A stretch of DNA of 64,000 nt from Burkholderia sp. BCC1644 (GCF_902833225.1 NZ_CADFEI010000003.1:456750-520749), one strand, 5' to 3'. Counted from the first letter of the stretch, positions 54,287-64,000 are shown. Translations and numbers: made by a program. Notes: a model not told the origin generated them from the sequence alone.

Positions 54287-55603
54287 TCAGCGGCCGTCGT
54301 CGAGCGAATCTGCCGGGCGTTCGCGGAAGCGCCACAGCGCGATCATGCTGACGGTGCCGCACGCGAGCACATACCATGCGGGCGACATCGGGTCGCCGGT
54401 GCGATGCAGCAGCCACGTGACGTTGAACTGCGCGAAGCCGCCGAAGATCGTCACGCCGAAGCTGTAGATCGTCGCGAGCGCGGTGGCGCGCACGCGAGGC
54501 GGGAACGCTTCCATGATCAGCAGCAGGAAGGCGGAACTGCCGGCGGTAGCGAACGCCATCACGACGGTGACGATCGCGACCATCAGCCCGACCGACGGCG
54601 CGGCGATCAGCAGCCGGAATGCCGGATACACGCATGCGAGCGACAGCAGCCACGTGACGGCGATCATCGGCTTGCGGCGCGGCAGGCGGTCGATGACCAA
54701 CAGTCCCGATACGAGGGCGGCGACGATCATCGCGAGCCCCGACGCGCAGCCGGCGAGCAGCGACGTCGCCATCGGCAGGTGGAGCGTGCGTACCGCATAG
54801 GCCGGCATATAGAACACGAAGATGTACAGCGTCGACGTGCCGCCGATGATCATCAGCGTGCCGAGCACGACGCGGCCGAGGTAGCGCGTGAACACTTCGC
54901 GTACCGCGCTGCCGCCGGCGTCGTGCGTCGGCACATGCGTTTCGTCGAGATGGCGGCGGATATAGAAGCCGACCGGGCCGAGCAGCAGGCCGAGCAGGAA
55001 CGGCACGCGCCAGCCCCAGCTTTCGAGCGCGTCGGTCGACAGCACGGCCGACAGCAGTGCGCCGCTGAGCGCGCCGAGCAGCGCGGCGACGCCCTGGCTG
55101 ATCATTTGCCAGCTCACCATGAAGCCGCGGCCGGACAGCGGGCCCGATTCCATCAGGAAGGTGGTCGATGCGCCGATCTCGCCGCCGGCCGACAGGCCCT
55201 GCAGCAGCCGGCCGATCACGACCAGCACGGGCGCGACGACGCCGATGCGTGCATAGGACGGCGTCAGTGCGATCAGCGCGGTGCCCGCGATCATCAACTG
55301 GATCGTCAGCGTCAGCGCCGCGCGCCGGCCGGCGCGATCGGCGTAATTGCCGATCAGCACGCCACCGAGCGGGCGCATCACGAAGCCGACGCCGAACGTC
55401 GCCATCGCGAGCAGCAGTGGGCCGGCACCCGAATCGACCGGGAAAAACGTCTTGCCGATCAGCGCGGCGAAGTAGCTGAACACGGTGAAGTCGAACATCT
55501 CGAGCGCGTTGCCGGCCGAGGTGGCGATGATCGTCCGGGTCTGTGCCGAGCGGCGGCGCACGGTCGGCGGCGCGTCGACGAGCGGCGTGGCGGCGTCTTG
55601 CAT
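54287..55603 (-). CDS. MFS transporter, metabolite:H+ symporter (MHS) type
   Basis: A 438-residue twelve-helix major facilitator: AGNALEMFDFTVFSYFAALIGKTFFP (first helix, MHS style), NYADRAGRRAALTLTIQLM (loop 2-3), RLLQGLSAGGEIGASTTFLMESG (about residues 132-154). The ATG at 55603 has GGAG nine bases upstream; another in-frame ATG at 55618 has no ribosome site. First gene of the MFS-porin-M20 run and divergent from a LysR gene. It probably imports the M20 substrate. Confidence 0.9.
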   Translation of the reverse strand: MQDAATPLVDAPPTVRRRSAQTRTIIATSAGNALEMFDFTVFSYFAALIGKTFFPVDSGAGPLLLAMATFGVGFVMRPLGGVLIGNYADRAGRRAALTLTIQLMIAGTALIALTPSYARIGVVAPVLVVIGRLLQGLSAGGEIGASTTFLMESGPLSGRGFMVSWQMISQGVAALLGALSGALLSAVLSTDALESWGWRVPFLLGLLLGPVGFYIRRHLDETHVPTHDAGGSAVREVFTRYLGRVVLGTLMIIGGTSTLYIFVFYMPAYAVRTLHLPMATSLLAGCASGLAMIVAALVSGLLVIDRLPRRKPMIAVTWLLSLACVYPAFRLLIAAPSVGLMVAIVTVVMAFATAGSSAFLLLIMEAFPPRVRATALATIYSFGVTIFGGFAQFNVTWLLHRTGDPMSPAWYVLACGTVSMIALWRFRERPADSLDDGR

Positions 55604-55716
55604 CGGGGGTGTCTCCATGGGTATCGGTATCGTGAGCGCCGCATGGATCGTCAGGCATCCTGCGAGAGCTGGCCGCATGTTAAGACCGGGGAAAACATCG
55701 CGATACGCGCAAATTT

Positions 55717-55728
55717 TTATCCTGATAA
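55717..55728. promoter_or_regulatory. Operator-like dyad between MFS and LysR genes
   Basis: TTATC-CT-GATAA, a perfect short inverted repeat. A further TTTATC follows at 55735-55740. It lies in the A+T-rich 184-bp divergent gap and is a candidate LysR site. Confidence 0.5.
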
Positions 55729-55787
55729 CATCTGTTTATCCCCTGATGCCCGACGGTCGCCTCCCGGCGGTCGCTTCCATTCGTCGC

Positions 55788-56732
55788 ATGAAACTTCACC
55801 AGCTCCGCGCGCTCGTGGCCGTCGCCCGCTCGGGCAGCATCCATGAAGCCGCGCGCACCCTGCACCTCACGCAACCGGCCGTCACGCGCTCGCTGCGCGA
55901 TCTCGAGGACGAACTCGGGTTGATGCTGGTCGCGCGCAGTTCGTCCGGCGTGACGTTGACCGATGCGGGGCGCGCGATGCTGCAGCGCGCCGAGCTGGTC
56001 GTCAACGAGGTCGCGCGCACCGAGGAGGAAATGGCGCAGCTGCGCGAGAACCGGCAGGGGCAGCTCGCAATCGGGATGACGCCGCTGGCCGGCATCACGG
56101 TGCTGCCGGCTGCGTACAACCGCTTTCGCCGCGCGATGCCCGACGTGCAGCTCGAGTTCGTCGAGGGCAGCCCGTCGCAACTCGTCGAGCAGTTGAAGAA
56201 CGGCGCGCTCGATTTCGCGCTGGGCGCGGGCGCGGATGCGCAGGACTTCACGTCCGTGCGCTGCGAGCATCTCGACACGTTTCCGATGTGGTTCGCGGTG
56301 AGCGGCAAGGGCAAGCTCGCCGGTGCGACGTCGCTTGCCGACCTGCAGGACGCGGAGTGGCTGCATACGGGGCCGTCTGCCGAGTTCCGCGCGTATCTCG
56401 CCGAGCTGTTCGGGCAGGCCGGCCTGCCGGTGCCGCGCCGCGTGACGCGTTGCGCGTCACAGACGTTGTTCTACGCGCTGGCCGTCAACAGCGACGTGGT
56501 GACGGCGTGGACGCAGCTGGCGCTGCGCGGCGATGCTTCCGATACGCTGAAGACGCTCGATCTCGTCGGGCAGCCGCCTGCGCGCAACCTGTATCTGCTG
56601 TTTCGCGACAGCGCGGTGCTCACGTCGTCGGCCGAATACTTCGTACGTTGCATCGACGAAGCCGTGCAGGCCGAGCGGGCAAATGCGGGCGGGAAGAAGG
56701 GCCGCGCACGCTCGCGGACGCCCCGCGCGTGA
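55788..56732 (+). CDS. LysR-family regulator (TsaR/CbbR-like)
   Basis: A 314-residue LysR regulator starting KLHQLRALVAVARSGSIHEAARTLHLTQPAVTRSLRDLEDELGLMLV, with the substrate domain from about residue 93 (GQLAIGMTPLAGITVLPAAYNRF). The C-terminal tail is basic (GGKKGRARSRTPRA). It is divergent from the MFS-porin-M20 genes and is their likely regulator. It is convergent, with only 6 bp between stops, with an AraC gene. Confidence 0.9.
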   Translation: MKLHQLRALVAVARSGSIHEAARTLHLTQPAVTRSLRDLEDELGLMLVARSSSGVTLTDAGRAMLQRAELVVNEVARTEEEMAQLRENRQGQLAIGMTPLAGITVLPAAYNRFRRAMPDVQLEFVEGSPSQLVEQLKNGALDFALGAGADAQDFTSVRCEHLDTFPMWFAVSGKGKLAGATSLADLQDAEWLHTGPSAEFRAYLAELFGQAGLPVPRRVTRCASQTLFYALAVNSDVVTAWTQLALRGDASDTLKTLDLVGQPPARNLYLLFRDSAVLTSSAEYFVRCIDEAVQAERANAGGKKGRARSRTPRA

Positions 56733-56738
56733 AGCAGC

Positions 56739-57719
56739 CTACGGGGCGACGCGCGACAGCGGCACCGCTTCGCCGCGCAGCCTCGCGACGTCGCGGCCCG
56801 GCGCATCGCCGAACAACCGCGCGTATTCGCGGCTGAACTGCGACGCGCTGACATAGCCCACGCTGCGGCACGCTTGCCGCGCATCCATCGCCGACAGGCA
56901 CATCAGGCGGCGCGCTTCCTGCAGCCGCAGCACCTTCTGGCATTGCAACGGGCTCATCGACGTGACCGCACGGAAGTGGTGATGGAAGGTCGACGGGCTC
57001 ATGTCGACCTGCTGCGCGAGCGAGTCGACCGTCATCGGATCGAGGTAGTGGTCGCGAATCCACGCGACCGCACGCGAGATGCGTTGCGTCGTCGAACCGG
57101 CCTCGCCGACCTGCGCGACGCGCGCCCCCGACGGGCCGCGTAGCAGCCGGATGAGGATTTCGTCGACGATCAGCGGCGCGAGCAGGTCGAGGTCGTCGGG
57201 TTGCGCGATCAGCTGCATCAGCCGCGCGACGGCGTCGACGATTTCGGGCGTCGCGTCGAGTGTGTCGAGCGCGCTGTAGTCGACGGCTTTCGGCAATCCG
57301 CGCGGAAAGACAACCGGCGTGAGCGCCGCGATGCGCACCGGATCGAGTTCGAGCTGCGCATAAAGGAACGGCTCGGCCGGGTTCGCGCGCGTCACGCGGC
57401 CGGTGACGGGCACGTCGGCCGTCGCGACCAGCATCCGCGCTTCATCGATCGCGTAGGTGGCGTCGCCGACCCGCATCGACTTCGCGCCCTGGCCGACGAT
57501 GCTCAGGCACGCGTGGTGCACGCCGTGGTTCCATTGCGGCGGCGCGCCGGATGCGCGTGAGATGCGCATGCCGCGCACCGGCAGGTCGAACGACCCGTCG
57601 TGCGGCGCATACGCGGCGATCAGCGCCGCAAGCCGGGCCGCGTGCGGCCGCACCGGCGACCGAGGGTCGTGATCGTGCAGGGGGCGCGGTTGCGATGGCG
57701 TTCGGGCGTCGATTTCCAT
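56739..57719 (-). CDS. AraC-family regulator with AraC_N sensor domain
   Basis: A 326-residue AraC regulator of the same layout as the one at 37830: AraC_N cupin domain (about residues 55-190; HACLSIVGQGAKSMRVGDATYAID) and C-terminal double helix-turn-helix (about 220-315; VAWIRDHYLDPMTVDSLAQQVDMSPSTFHHHFRAVTSMSPLQ). The ATG at 57719 is used. Targets are unknown; no enzyme gene is adjacent. Confidence 0.9.
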   Translation of the reverse strand: MEIDARTPSQPRPLHDHDPRSPVRPHAARLAALIAAYAPHDGSFDLPVRGMRISRASGAPPQWNHGVHHACLSIVGQGAKSMRVGDATYAIDEARMLVATADVPVTGRVTRANPAEPFLYAQLELDPVRIAALTPVVFPRGLPKAVDYSALDTLDATPEIVDAVARLMQLIAQPDDLDLLAPLIVDEILIRLLRGPSGARVAQVGEAGSTTQRISRAVAWIRDHYLDPMTVDSLAQQVDMSPSTFHHHFRAVTSMSPLQCQKVLRLQEARRLMCLSAMDARQACRSVGYVSASQFSREYARLFGDAPGRDVARLRGEAVPLSRVAP

Positions 57720-58317
57720 GTTGAGTGAGCGGATGGCGGAGTGAGCGATGCGAGGTGCGCGGCTGCGATTCCCCGTCGAGGTGCAGGCAGGGGCGCCGGC
57801 ACGGCGGTCACATCGTACGGCCAGATGCGCGCGCGGGATTGCCCAAACCTGTCGGAAATTAGCCCGATCATCCGGACCTGCACGGTCGGTGGTCGCATCG
57901 GCCGTCGTTGCGTAGTGTGCAGCGCACAAATTCGGAAATTAAGGCAAAACAATCGCAGGATCGGGCAAGCCATTTTCCGGCGGTTTTCATACCATTGCAC
58001 CTGCTGAAAGAAATGTGTTCCAGCGCGTTCGGGTAACGCGGGCAAGACCGGCGCATGATGCGCGGTCGCAGCCGTGCGTGCTGCCGTTGCGAACCACTGG
58101 AAAAGACTCAGGACTGCTATCGAATGGTCGTGCATCGGGCCAGCCGAGGCTGGTTTGCGTCCGTTGCATGCCGGCGCGCGCCCGTCGCGAGCGTACCGAC
58201 CGACCCGGCGTGGCCGGTGTCGGCGCCGCCGCATTGGCCGGGCCGATGCAGATCGGCCGCGAGGCGACGGCGGGCGCAGGTGGAACGGCAGCCGTCCGCG
58301 CAGGGGAATCCGGACAA
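57720..58317. promoter_or_regulatory. Divergent AraC/LysR intergenic region
   Basis: About 600 bp without a convincing gene. It holds a direct repeat TCGGAAATTA (57852-57861 and 57932-57941), 80 bp apart, and the dyad TGTGC-AGC-GCACA (57916-57928) just before the second copy. These are candidate regulator sites. Confidence 0.5.
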
Positions 58318-59199
58318 ATGGACCAACTTCAATCGATTCGGGCATTCGTGACGGTGGCAAGGGAAGGCGGGTTTCGCCGGGCGGCGACGCGGCTGCGCGT
58401 GTCGACGGCGATGGCGAGCCGGCTGGTCGATGCGCTCGAAACGCGGCTCGGCGCGCGCCTGCTTCAACGCAGCACCAGCCACCAGTCGCTGACGGAAATC
58501 GGCGAGCTGTATCTCGCGCGTGTCGAGCGGATTCTCGGTGCGATCGACGAGATCGACGGCCGTTTCGTCGCGATGGGCAGCAAGCCGGAAGGCGTGTTGC
58601 GCGTGGCCGCGCCGGTCGCGTTCGGGCTGAGCCAGTTGAGCGCGTTGCTCGATCGTTTCGTGCACCTGTTTCCGGACGTGCGGCCGACCGTGACGCTGAC
58701 CGATGCGCACGTCGACCTGACCGCCGAAGACATCGACGTCGCGTTCCTGACCGACGGCATGCCGGTGTCCGGTGCGCACGCGCTGCATACGCTTGCCGCG
58801 TATGAATCCGTGCGCGTCGCCGCGCCGGGTTACGTCGCCGCACATGGCGGTGCGGCCGCATCGGGCGACTGGCCGGACCTCGCGACCGTACGCCTCGAAC
58901 TGCCGGCGGCCGACAACGATCCTGCAGCCGTGATTCGACCGGGCACGGTGCCCGGCAATGCGGGCGTCGGCCATCTCGAGATGGCACGACGGCTGGCCGT
59001 GGCCGGCATGGGCGCGGCGGTGCTGCCCGTGTATCTCGTTGATGGCGATCTGGCGGCCGGCACGCTGGTGCGTATTGCGCCGGTCCGCCCGCTCGCACCC
59101 GTCACGCTGAAGCTCGCGCACGCGCGTGCCGCGCATTTGCCGGCCGCCGCGCGCGCATTCATCGAATTCGCCGGCGCCGCGTTCCGGCCCGTGCGCTAG
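58318..59199 (+). CDS. LysR-family transcriptional regulator
   Basis: A 293-residue LysR regulator of the CrgA/DmlR-like branch: DQLQSIRAFVTVAREGGFRRAATRLRVSTAMASRLVDALETRLGARLLQ, then a substrate domain from about residue 90 (GVLRVAAPVAFGLSQLSALLDRF). The ATG at 58318 matches other family members; the frame is open far upstream without similarity. It precedes the RND efflux operon in the same direction, but a strong terminator lies between, so it is its own transcript. It may or may not regulate the pump. Confidence 0.9.
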   Translation: MDQLQSIRAFVTVAREGGFRRAATRLRVSTAMASRLVDALETRLGARLLQRSTSHQSLTEIGELYLARVERILGAIDEIDGRFVAMGSKPEGVLRVAAPVAFGLSQLSALLDRFVHLFPDVRPTVTLTDAHVDLTAEDIDVAFLTDGMPVSGAHALHTLAAYESVRVAAPGYVAAHGGAAASGDWPDLATVRLELPAADNDPAAVIRPGTVPGNAGVGHLEMARRLAVAGMGAAVLPVYLVDGDLAAGTLVRIAPVRPLAPVTLKLAHARAAHLPAAARAFIEFAGAAFRPVR

Positions 59200-59224
59200 C
59201 GGCCCGACCGGCCGCCACGGCAAC

Positions 59225-59263
59225 GCGAGCCCGCCGGGGCCGCGGGCTCGCCGTTCCTTTTTT
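59225..59263 (+). terminator. Intrinsic terminator after the LysR gene
   Basis: GCGAGCCCGC pairs perfectly with GCGGGCTCGC around a 7-base loop, followed after CGTTCC by a run of six T. The clearest intrinsic terminator in the window. Confidence 0.85.
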
Positions 59264-59430
59264 ACGGAAGCAGTTCGGCAAACGAACGCTCCGCAGGGTG
59301 CAACGCACACCCGAAGCAAGCGCCCGCATGGGTGGCGGACCGGAAGCGACAGCATTCCGTTCGCGCATGCAGGCCGTGAGGAGATCTGGTGATTCCCATT
59401 GAAGGTTGTCTATTTGCGAGAGGTCGCTCC

Positions 59431-60669
59431 ATGCGCGTCGAACGGGTTCCATACCGCTTAATTACTGCCGCAATGGCTGCCGTTTTCCTGGCCGCGTGCG
59501 GGAAAAAAGAATCGGCGCCGCCGCCGCAAACGCCGGAAGTCGGCGTCGTTACCGTCCAGCCGCAAGCCGTGCCGGCCGTGACCGAACTGCCGGGCCGCAC
59601 CAGTGCGTTCCTCGTCGCGCAGGTCCGCGCGCGGGTCGACGGCATCGTGCTGCGCCGTGAATTCACCGAAGGCACCGACGTCACGGCTGGCCAGCGTCTG
59701 TACAAGATCGACCCGGCACCGTACGTCGCCGCGCTGAACAGCGCGAAGGCGACGCTTGCGCGGGCGCAGGCAAACCTCGTCACGCAGAACGCACTGGTCG
59801 CGCGCTACAAGGTGCTGGTCGCCGCGAACGCGGTCAGCAAGCAGGACTACGACAACGCAGTGGCCACGCAAGGTCAGGCCGCCGCGGACGTCGCGGCCGG
59901 CAAGGCAGCGGTCGACACCGCGCAGATCAACCTCGGCTATACGGATGTCGTGTCGCCGATCACGGGCCGCGTCGGCATCTCGCAAGTGACGCCGGGCGCG
60001 TACGTGCAGGCGAGCCAGGCGACGCTGATGTCGACCGTGCAGCAGCTCGATCCGGTGTACGTCGATCTCACGCAGTCGAGCCTCGAAGGGCTGAAGCTGC
60101 GCCAGGACGTGCAGAGCGGCCGCCTGAAGACGAGCGGCCCGGGTGCGGCGAAGGTGTCGCTGGTCCTCGAAGACGGCAAGACCTACTCGGAAGCGGGCAA
60201 GCTGCAGTTCTCGGACGTGACGGTCGACCAGACCACCGGCTCGGTGACGATCCGCGCGATCTTCCCGAACCCGGGCCGCGTGCTGCTGCCGGGGATGTTC
60301 GTGCGTGCACGCATCGAGGAAGGCGTGAACGAGAACGCGTTCCTGGTGCCGCAGATCGGCGTCACGCATGATCAGAAGGGCCAGGCGGTCGCGATGGTGG
60401 TGAACGCCAGCAACAAGGTCGAGACGCGTCCGTTGACGACGACCGGCACGTACGGTCAGGACTGGATTGTCGAAGGCGGTCTGCAAGCGGGTGATCACGT
60501 GATCGTTCAGGGCGTCGACAAGGTGCGTCCGGGTGCGACCGTGAAGACGGTCGCGGCGCAGCTCGCACCGGCGCCGGATGCCGCTTCTGCTACGCCTGCA
60601 AACGCCGCGCCGGCAAGTACCGCCACCAATGCTGCTGCGAGTTCGGCCGCCGCGTCGGCCGCGCAATAA
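59431..60669 (+). CDS. RND efflux periplasmic adaptor (MexA/AcrA family)
   Basis: A 412-residue lipoprotein adaptor. The lipobox is FLAAC near residue 23; then come the split lipoyl domain (VRARVDGIVLRREFTEGTDVTAGQRLYKIDPAPY and TDVVSPITGRVGISQVTPGAYVQ) with the alpha hairpin between, the beta-barrel domain and a membrane-proximal part; the last 40 residues are Ala/Thr/Ser-rich. The ATG at 59431 follows GAGAGG; an earlier GTG at 59389 is less likely. It joins the inner-membrane pump to the outer-membrane channel. Confidence 0.93.
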   Translation: MRVERVPYRLITAAMAAVFLAACGKKESAPPPQTPEVGVVTVQPQAVPAVTELPGRTSAFLVAQVRARVDGIVLRREFTEGTDVTAGQRLYKIDPAPYVAALNSAKATLARAQANLVTQNALVARYKVLVAANAVSKQDYDNAVATQGQAAADVAAGKAAVDTAQINLGYTDVVSPITGRVGISQVTPGAYVQASQATLMSTVQQLDPVYVDLTQSSLEGLKLRQDVQSGRLKTSGPGAAKVSLVLEDGKTYSEAGKLQFSDVTVDQTTGSVTIRAIFPNPGRVLLPGMFVRARIEEGVNENAFLVPQIGVTHDQKGQAVAMVVNASNKVETRPLTTTGTYGQDWIVEGGLQAGDHVIVQGVDKVRPGATVKTVAAQLAPAPDAASATPANAAPASTATNAAASSAAASAAQ

Positions 60670-60684
60670 CTGGGAGTCCGTTTC

Positions 60685-63600
60685 ATGGCCAAGTTCTTTA
60701 TCGATCGCCCGATCTTCGCGTGGGTGATCGCGATCGTGCTGATGCTGGCCGGCATCGCATCGATCTTCAAGATGCCGATCGCGCAGTATCCGACGATCGC
60801 ACCGCCGACGATCCAGATCCAGGCGAACTATCCGGGCGCTTCCGCGAAGACGGTGGAAGACACGGTGACGCAGGTGATCGAGCAGCAGATGAGCGGTCTC
60901 GACAACTTCCTGTACATGTCGTCGACGAGCGACGACTCGGGCAACGCGACGATCACGCTGACCTTCTCGCCGGGCACGAATCCGGACGTCGCGCAGGTCC
61001 AGGTGCAGAACAAGCTGTCGCTCGCGACGCCGAACCTGCCGCAGGTCGTGCAGCAGCTCGGCATGCAGGTCACGAAGTCGAGCAGCAACTGGCTGATGTG
61101 GTTCGCGTTCAACTCCGAGGACGGCAGGATGTCGAAGGAGGACCTGACGAACTATGTGGCCTCGCACGTGCTCGATCCGCTGAGCCGCGTCAACGGCGTC
61201 GGCCAGACGCTGCTGCTCGGTTCGCAGTTCTCGATGCGGATCTGGCTCGACCCGAACCGCCTGACCAACTACGGCCTCACGCCGGTCGACGTGTCGACCG
61301 CGATCACGCAGCAGAACGTGCAGATCGCGGGCGGCCAGATCGGCGGCACGCCGGCGAAGCCGGGCACGATGCTGCAGGCGACGATCACCGAATCGACGCT
61401 GCTGCGCACGCCCGAGCAGTTCGGCAACATCCTGTTGAAAGTCAACCAGGACGGCTCGCAGGTCCGGCTGAAGGACGTCGGCCGCGCGGCACTGGGTTCG
61501 GAGAACTACACGTTCGACACGAAGTACATGGGGCAGCCGACGGCCGGCCTCGGTATCCAGCTCGCGACCGGTGCGAACGCGCTGGCGACCGCGACGGCGC
61601 TGCGGGCCAAGATCGACGAGCTGTCGAAGTACTTCCCGCACGGTCTGGTCGTCCACTACCCGTATGACACGACGCCGTTCGTGCGCCTGTCGATCGAGGA
61701 AGTGGTCAAGACGCTGATCGAAGGTATCGTGCTCGTGTTCCTCGTGATGTATCTGTTCCTGCAGAACCTGCGGGCAACGATCATCCCGACCATCGCGGTG
61801 CCGGTCGTGTTGCTCGGCACGTTCGCGATCATGGGTGTCGCCGGATTCTCGATCAACACGCTGTCGATGTTCGGCCTCGTGCTCGCGATCGGCCTGCTGG
61901 TCGACGATGCGATCGTGGTGGTGGAGAACGTCGAGCGCGTGATGGCGGAAGAGGGCCTGTCACCGAAGGAGGCGACCCGCAAGGCGATGGGCCAGATCAC
62001 CGGCGCACTCGTCGGCGTGGCGCTCGTGCTGTCGGCGGTGTTCGTGCCGGTGGCGTTCTCCGGCGGCTCGGTCGGCGCGATCTATCGTCAGTTCTCGCTG
62101 ACGATCGTGTCGGCGATGGTGCTGTCGGTGCTCGTCGCGTTGATTCTGACGCCGGCGCTGTGCGCGACGATCCTGAAGCCGATCCCGCAAGGGCATCACG
62201 AAGAGAAGAAGGGCTTCTTCGGCTGGTTCAACCGCACCTTTGATCGCAGTCGCGATCGCTACACGGGTGGCGTGAATCACGTGATCCGGCGCTCGGGCCG
62301 CTGGCTCGTGATCTACCTGGCCGTGTTCATCGCGGTCGGCGTAATGTTCGCGCGCCTGCCGAAGTCGTTCCTGCCTGATGAAGACCAGGGCTACATGTTC
62401 ATGATCGTGCAGACGCCGTCCGGTTCCACGCAGGAAACGACCGGCAAGACGCTCGACAACATCAACACGTACCTGACGACCGCGGAGAAGGATGTGGTCG
62501 ATTCGGTGTTCACGGTCAACGGCTTCAGTTTTGCGGGCCGCGGCCAGAACGCGGGCCTCGTGTTCGTGAAGCTGAAACCGTACGAGCAACGCCAGCGTTC
62601 GGACCAGAAGGTCCAGGCGCTGATCGGCCGGACCTTCGCGCACTATTCGACGTACAAGGACGCGATGGTGATTCCGTTCAACCCGCCGTCGATTCCCGAA
62701 CTTGGCACGGCCGCCGGCTTCGACTTCGAGCTGACGGACAACGCCGGTCTCGGCCACGAGGCGCTGATGGCCGCGCGCGGCCAGTTGCTCGGGATGGCCG
62801 CGAAGGATCCCGCGCTCGCGCTCGTGCGTCCGAACGGTCTGAACGACACGCCGCAGTACAAGGTCGACATCGATCGAGAGAAGGCGAATGCGCTTGGCGT
62901 CACTGCTGCAGCGATCGACCAGACGTTCTCGATCGCGTGGGCCTCGCAGTACGTGAACAACTTCCTCGATACCGATGGCCGGATCAAGAAGGTGTACGTG
63001 CAGTCGGACGCGCCGTTCCGGATGACGCCGGAAGACATGAACATCTGGTACGTGCGCAACAGTGCGGGCGGGATGGTGCCGTTCAGCGCGTTCTCGACCG
63101 GCCACTGGATCTACGGTTCGCCGAAGCTCGAACGCTACAACGGCGTGTCGTCGATCGAAATCCAGGGGCAGGCCGCGGAAGGCAAGTCGACCGGCCAGGC
63201 GATGGCCGCGATGGAAGCGCTCGCAAGCAAGCTGCCGGAAGGCATCGGTTATTCGTGGACGGGGCTGTCGTTCCAGGAAATCCAGTCCGGTTCGCAGGCG
63301 CCGATCCTGTACGCGATTTCGATCCTCGTCGTGTTCCTGTGTCTGGCGGCGCTGTATGAAAGCTGGTCGATCCCGTTCTCGGTGATCATGGTCGTGCCGC
63401 TCGGCGTGGTCGGCGCGCTGCTCGCGACGATGCTGCGCGGCCTCGAGAACGACGTGTTCTTCCAGGTCGGCCTGCTGACCACCGTGGGCCTGTCGGCGAA
63501 GAACGCGATCCTGATCGTGGAATTCGCGCGAGAGCTGCAGGCGAAGGAGAACATGGGGCCGGTGCGCGCGGCGATCGAGGCGGCGCGCTTGCGGTTGCGC

Positions 63601-63876
63601 CCGATCCTGATGACGTCGCTTGCATTCATGCTCGGCGTGCTGCCGCTCGCGATCAGCAACGGCGCAGGCTCGGCCAGCCAGCATGCGATCGGCACGGGCG
63701 TGATCGGCGGGATGATCACGGCGACGTTCCTCGCGATCTTCATGATCCCGATGTTCTTCGTGCGGGTTCGCGCGATCTTCAGCGGCGAGACGGAAAACGT
63801 CGACGACGCATGGCGTCTCGTGCAGGGTGACCTGCAGCGCGGTCACGGCGACGCACACGATTCGAAGGGGCAGTAA
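60685..63876 (+). CDS. RND multidrug efflux pump (HAE-1, AcrB/MexB family)
   Basis: A 1063-residue HAE-1 pump, the usual length. It begins [22 protein letters not shown]; the proton-relay [21 protein letters not shown] is near residue 405, and duplicated twelve-helix halves flank two large periplasmic domains. The end is hydrophilic. Proton-driven trimeric export of antibiotics, dyes and solvents is expected from the family. It starts 15 bp after the adaptor stop and its TAA overlaps the ATG of the outer-membrane gene. Intact. Confidence 0.95.
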   Translation: MAKFFIDRPIFAWVIAIVLMLAGIASIFKMPIAQYPTIAPPTIQIQANYPGASAKTVEDTVTQVIEQQMSGLDNFLYMSSTSDDSGNATITLTFSPGTNPDVAQVQVQNKLSLATPNLPQVVQQLGMQVTKSSSNWLMWFAFNSEDGRMSKEDLTNYVASHVLDPLSRVNGVGQTLLLGSQFSMRIWLDPNRLTNYGLTPVDVSTAITQQNVQIAGGQIGGTPAKPGTMLQATITESTLLRTPEQFGNILLKVNQDGSQVRLKDVGRAALGSENYTFDTKYMGQPTAGLGIQLATGANALATATALRAKIDELSKYFPHGLVVHYPYDTTPFVRLSIEEVVKTLIEGIVLVFLVMYLFLQNLRATIIPTIAVPVVLLGTFAIMGVAGFSINTLSMFGLVLAIGLLVDDAIVVVENVERVMAEEGLSPKEATRKAMGQITGALVGVALVLSAVFVPVAFSGGSVGAIYRQFSLTIVSAMVLSVLVALILTPALCATILKPIPQGHHEEKKGFFGWFNRTFDRSRDRYTGGVNHVIRRSGRWLVIYLAVFIAVGVMFARLPKSFLPDEDQGYMFMIVQTPSGSTQETTGKTLDNINTYLTTAEKDVVDSVFTVNGFSFAGRGQNAGLVFVKLKPYEQRQRSDQKVQALIGRTFAHYSTYKDAMVIPFNPPSIPELGTAAGFDFELTDNAGLGHEALMAARGQLLGMAAKDPALALVRPNGLNDTPQYKVDIDREKANALGVTAAAIDQTFSIAWASQYVNNFLDTDGRIKKVYVQSDAPFRMTPEDMNIWYVRNSAGGMVPFSAFSTGHWIYGSPKLERYNGVSSIEIQGQAAEGKSTGQAMAAMEALASKLPEGIGYSWTGLSFQEIQSGSQAPILYAISILVVFLCLAALYESWSIPFSVIMVVPLGVVGALLATMLRGLENDVFFQVGLLTTVGLSAKNAILIVEFARELQAKENMGPVRAAIEAARLRLRPILMTSLAFMLGVLPLAISNGAGSASQHAIGTGVIGGMITATFLAIFMIPMFFVRVRAIFSGETENVDDAWRLVQGDLQRGHGDAHDSKGQ

Positions 63877-64000
63877 TGATGCAAAAACACGCTTTGACTG
63901 CAATCGCGGTCGCGCTCTTTGCCACGGGCTGCACGATGGCGCCGCATTACAAGCGGCCCGACGCACCCGTCGCGCAGGCGTACCCGGCCGGCGGCGTCTA
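63876..64000 (+). CDS. RND outer-membrane channel lipoprotein, N-terminal part (cut by window end)
   Basis: Only the first 41 codons are present. They encode a lipoprotein signal ([19 protein letters not shown], lipobox ATGC) followed by TMAPHYKRPDAPV, the start of an OprM/NodT-family channel. The ATG overlaps the stop of the pump gene (TAATG). It completes the adaptor-pump-channel operon. Confidence 0.88.
   Translation, partial: MMQKHALTAIAVALFATGCTMAPHYKRPDAPVAQAYPAGGV

Noticed and set aside
1..64000. tRNA, rRNA, insertion sequences or prophage genes
   Set aside because: No cloverleaf-like sequences, transposase or integrase motifs, or terminal inverted repeats were recognised on reading.

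Overview
The window is about 64 kb of high-GC DNA with the gene style of the Burkholderia cepacia complex: dense LysR, AraC, TetR and MarR regulators, Gram-negative porins, MFS and RND transporters, and short intergenic gaps. It spans the replication and partition locus of a secondary replicon. The key evidence is a parA-parB pair (40.6-42.4 kb), five copies of a 16-bp parS palindrome (GTTGTCACGTGACAAC and a C-starting variant, 39.25-40.56 kb), a Rep_3/RepB-type initiator gene convergent to parAB (42.5-43.8 kb), and about 18 iterons of the form CCCATANNNNNNTACC (43.9-44.95 kb). From memory, this parS sequence is the one reported for the third replicon (chromosome 3 / pC3) of B. cenocepacia. 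A chromosome-3-type megaplasmid of a B. cepacia complex strain is therefore the best reading; the exact species cannot be told from the sequence.

Left arm, 0-38.8 kb. First come a LysE exporter and a dimethyl-sulfone/sulfonate scavenging block (amino-acid-type permease, sfnB, sfnG, msuE, and a divergent sigma-54 activator sfnR). A textbook -24/-12 promoter lies in front of msuE. Next are a fused dihydroxyacetone kinase and a LysR-linked catabolic operon (two MFS carriers, an amidohydrolase, an isocitrate-lyase/PEP-mutase enzyme). A DUF1329-DUF1302-RND-YCF48 envelope operon follows; three shared TAGGTN6ACCTA operators link it to a divergent TetR gene. Then come a MaoC-like dehydratase and a MarR-FUSC-DUF1656-HlyD-OMF efflux operon. 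A small molybdenum group (double-TOBE Mop protein, NifQ-like protein) sits beside a DMT transporter with a histidine-rich tail. The arm ends with a ProQ/FinO-domain protein, a DUF2889 protein, a flavodoxin-like protein, a TetR/MBL-fold divergent pair and an AraC regulator.

Origin region, 38.8-46.3 kb. It is mostly non-coding apart from parA, parB and rep. The parS cluster lies upstream of parA, rep faces parB across a nested hairpin, and the iteron field lies upstream of rep. An A+T-rich stretch with GTAAAC repeats and about 1.3 kb of DNA with no convincing gene follow.

Right arm, 46.3-64 kb. It holds a DUF4148 secreted protein, a LysR regulator divergent from a second-copy-type adenylosuccinate synthetase, a LysR gene with an orphan sulfonate-type binding protein, and a LysR-linked porin/MFS/M20-hydrolase uptake module. 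AraC and LysR regulators follow, then an RND multidrug efflux operon whose outer-membrane gene is cut by the window end. Functions are inferred from protein family features only; no database search was run.
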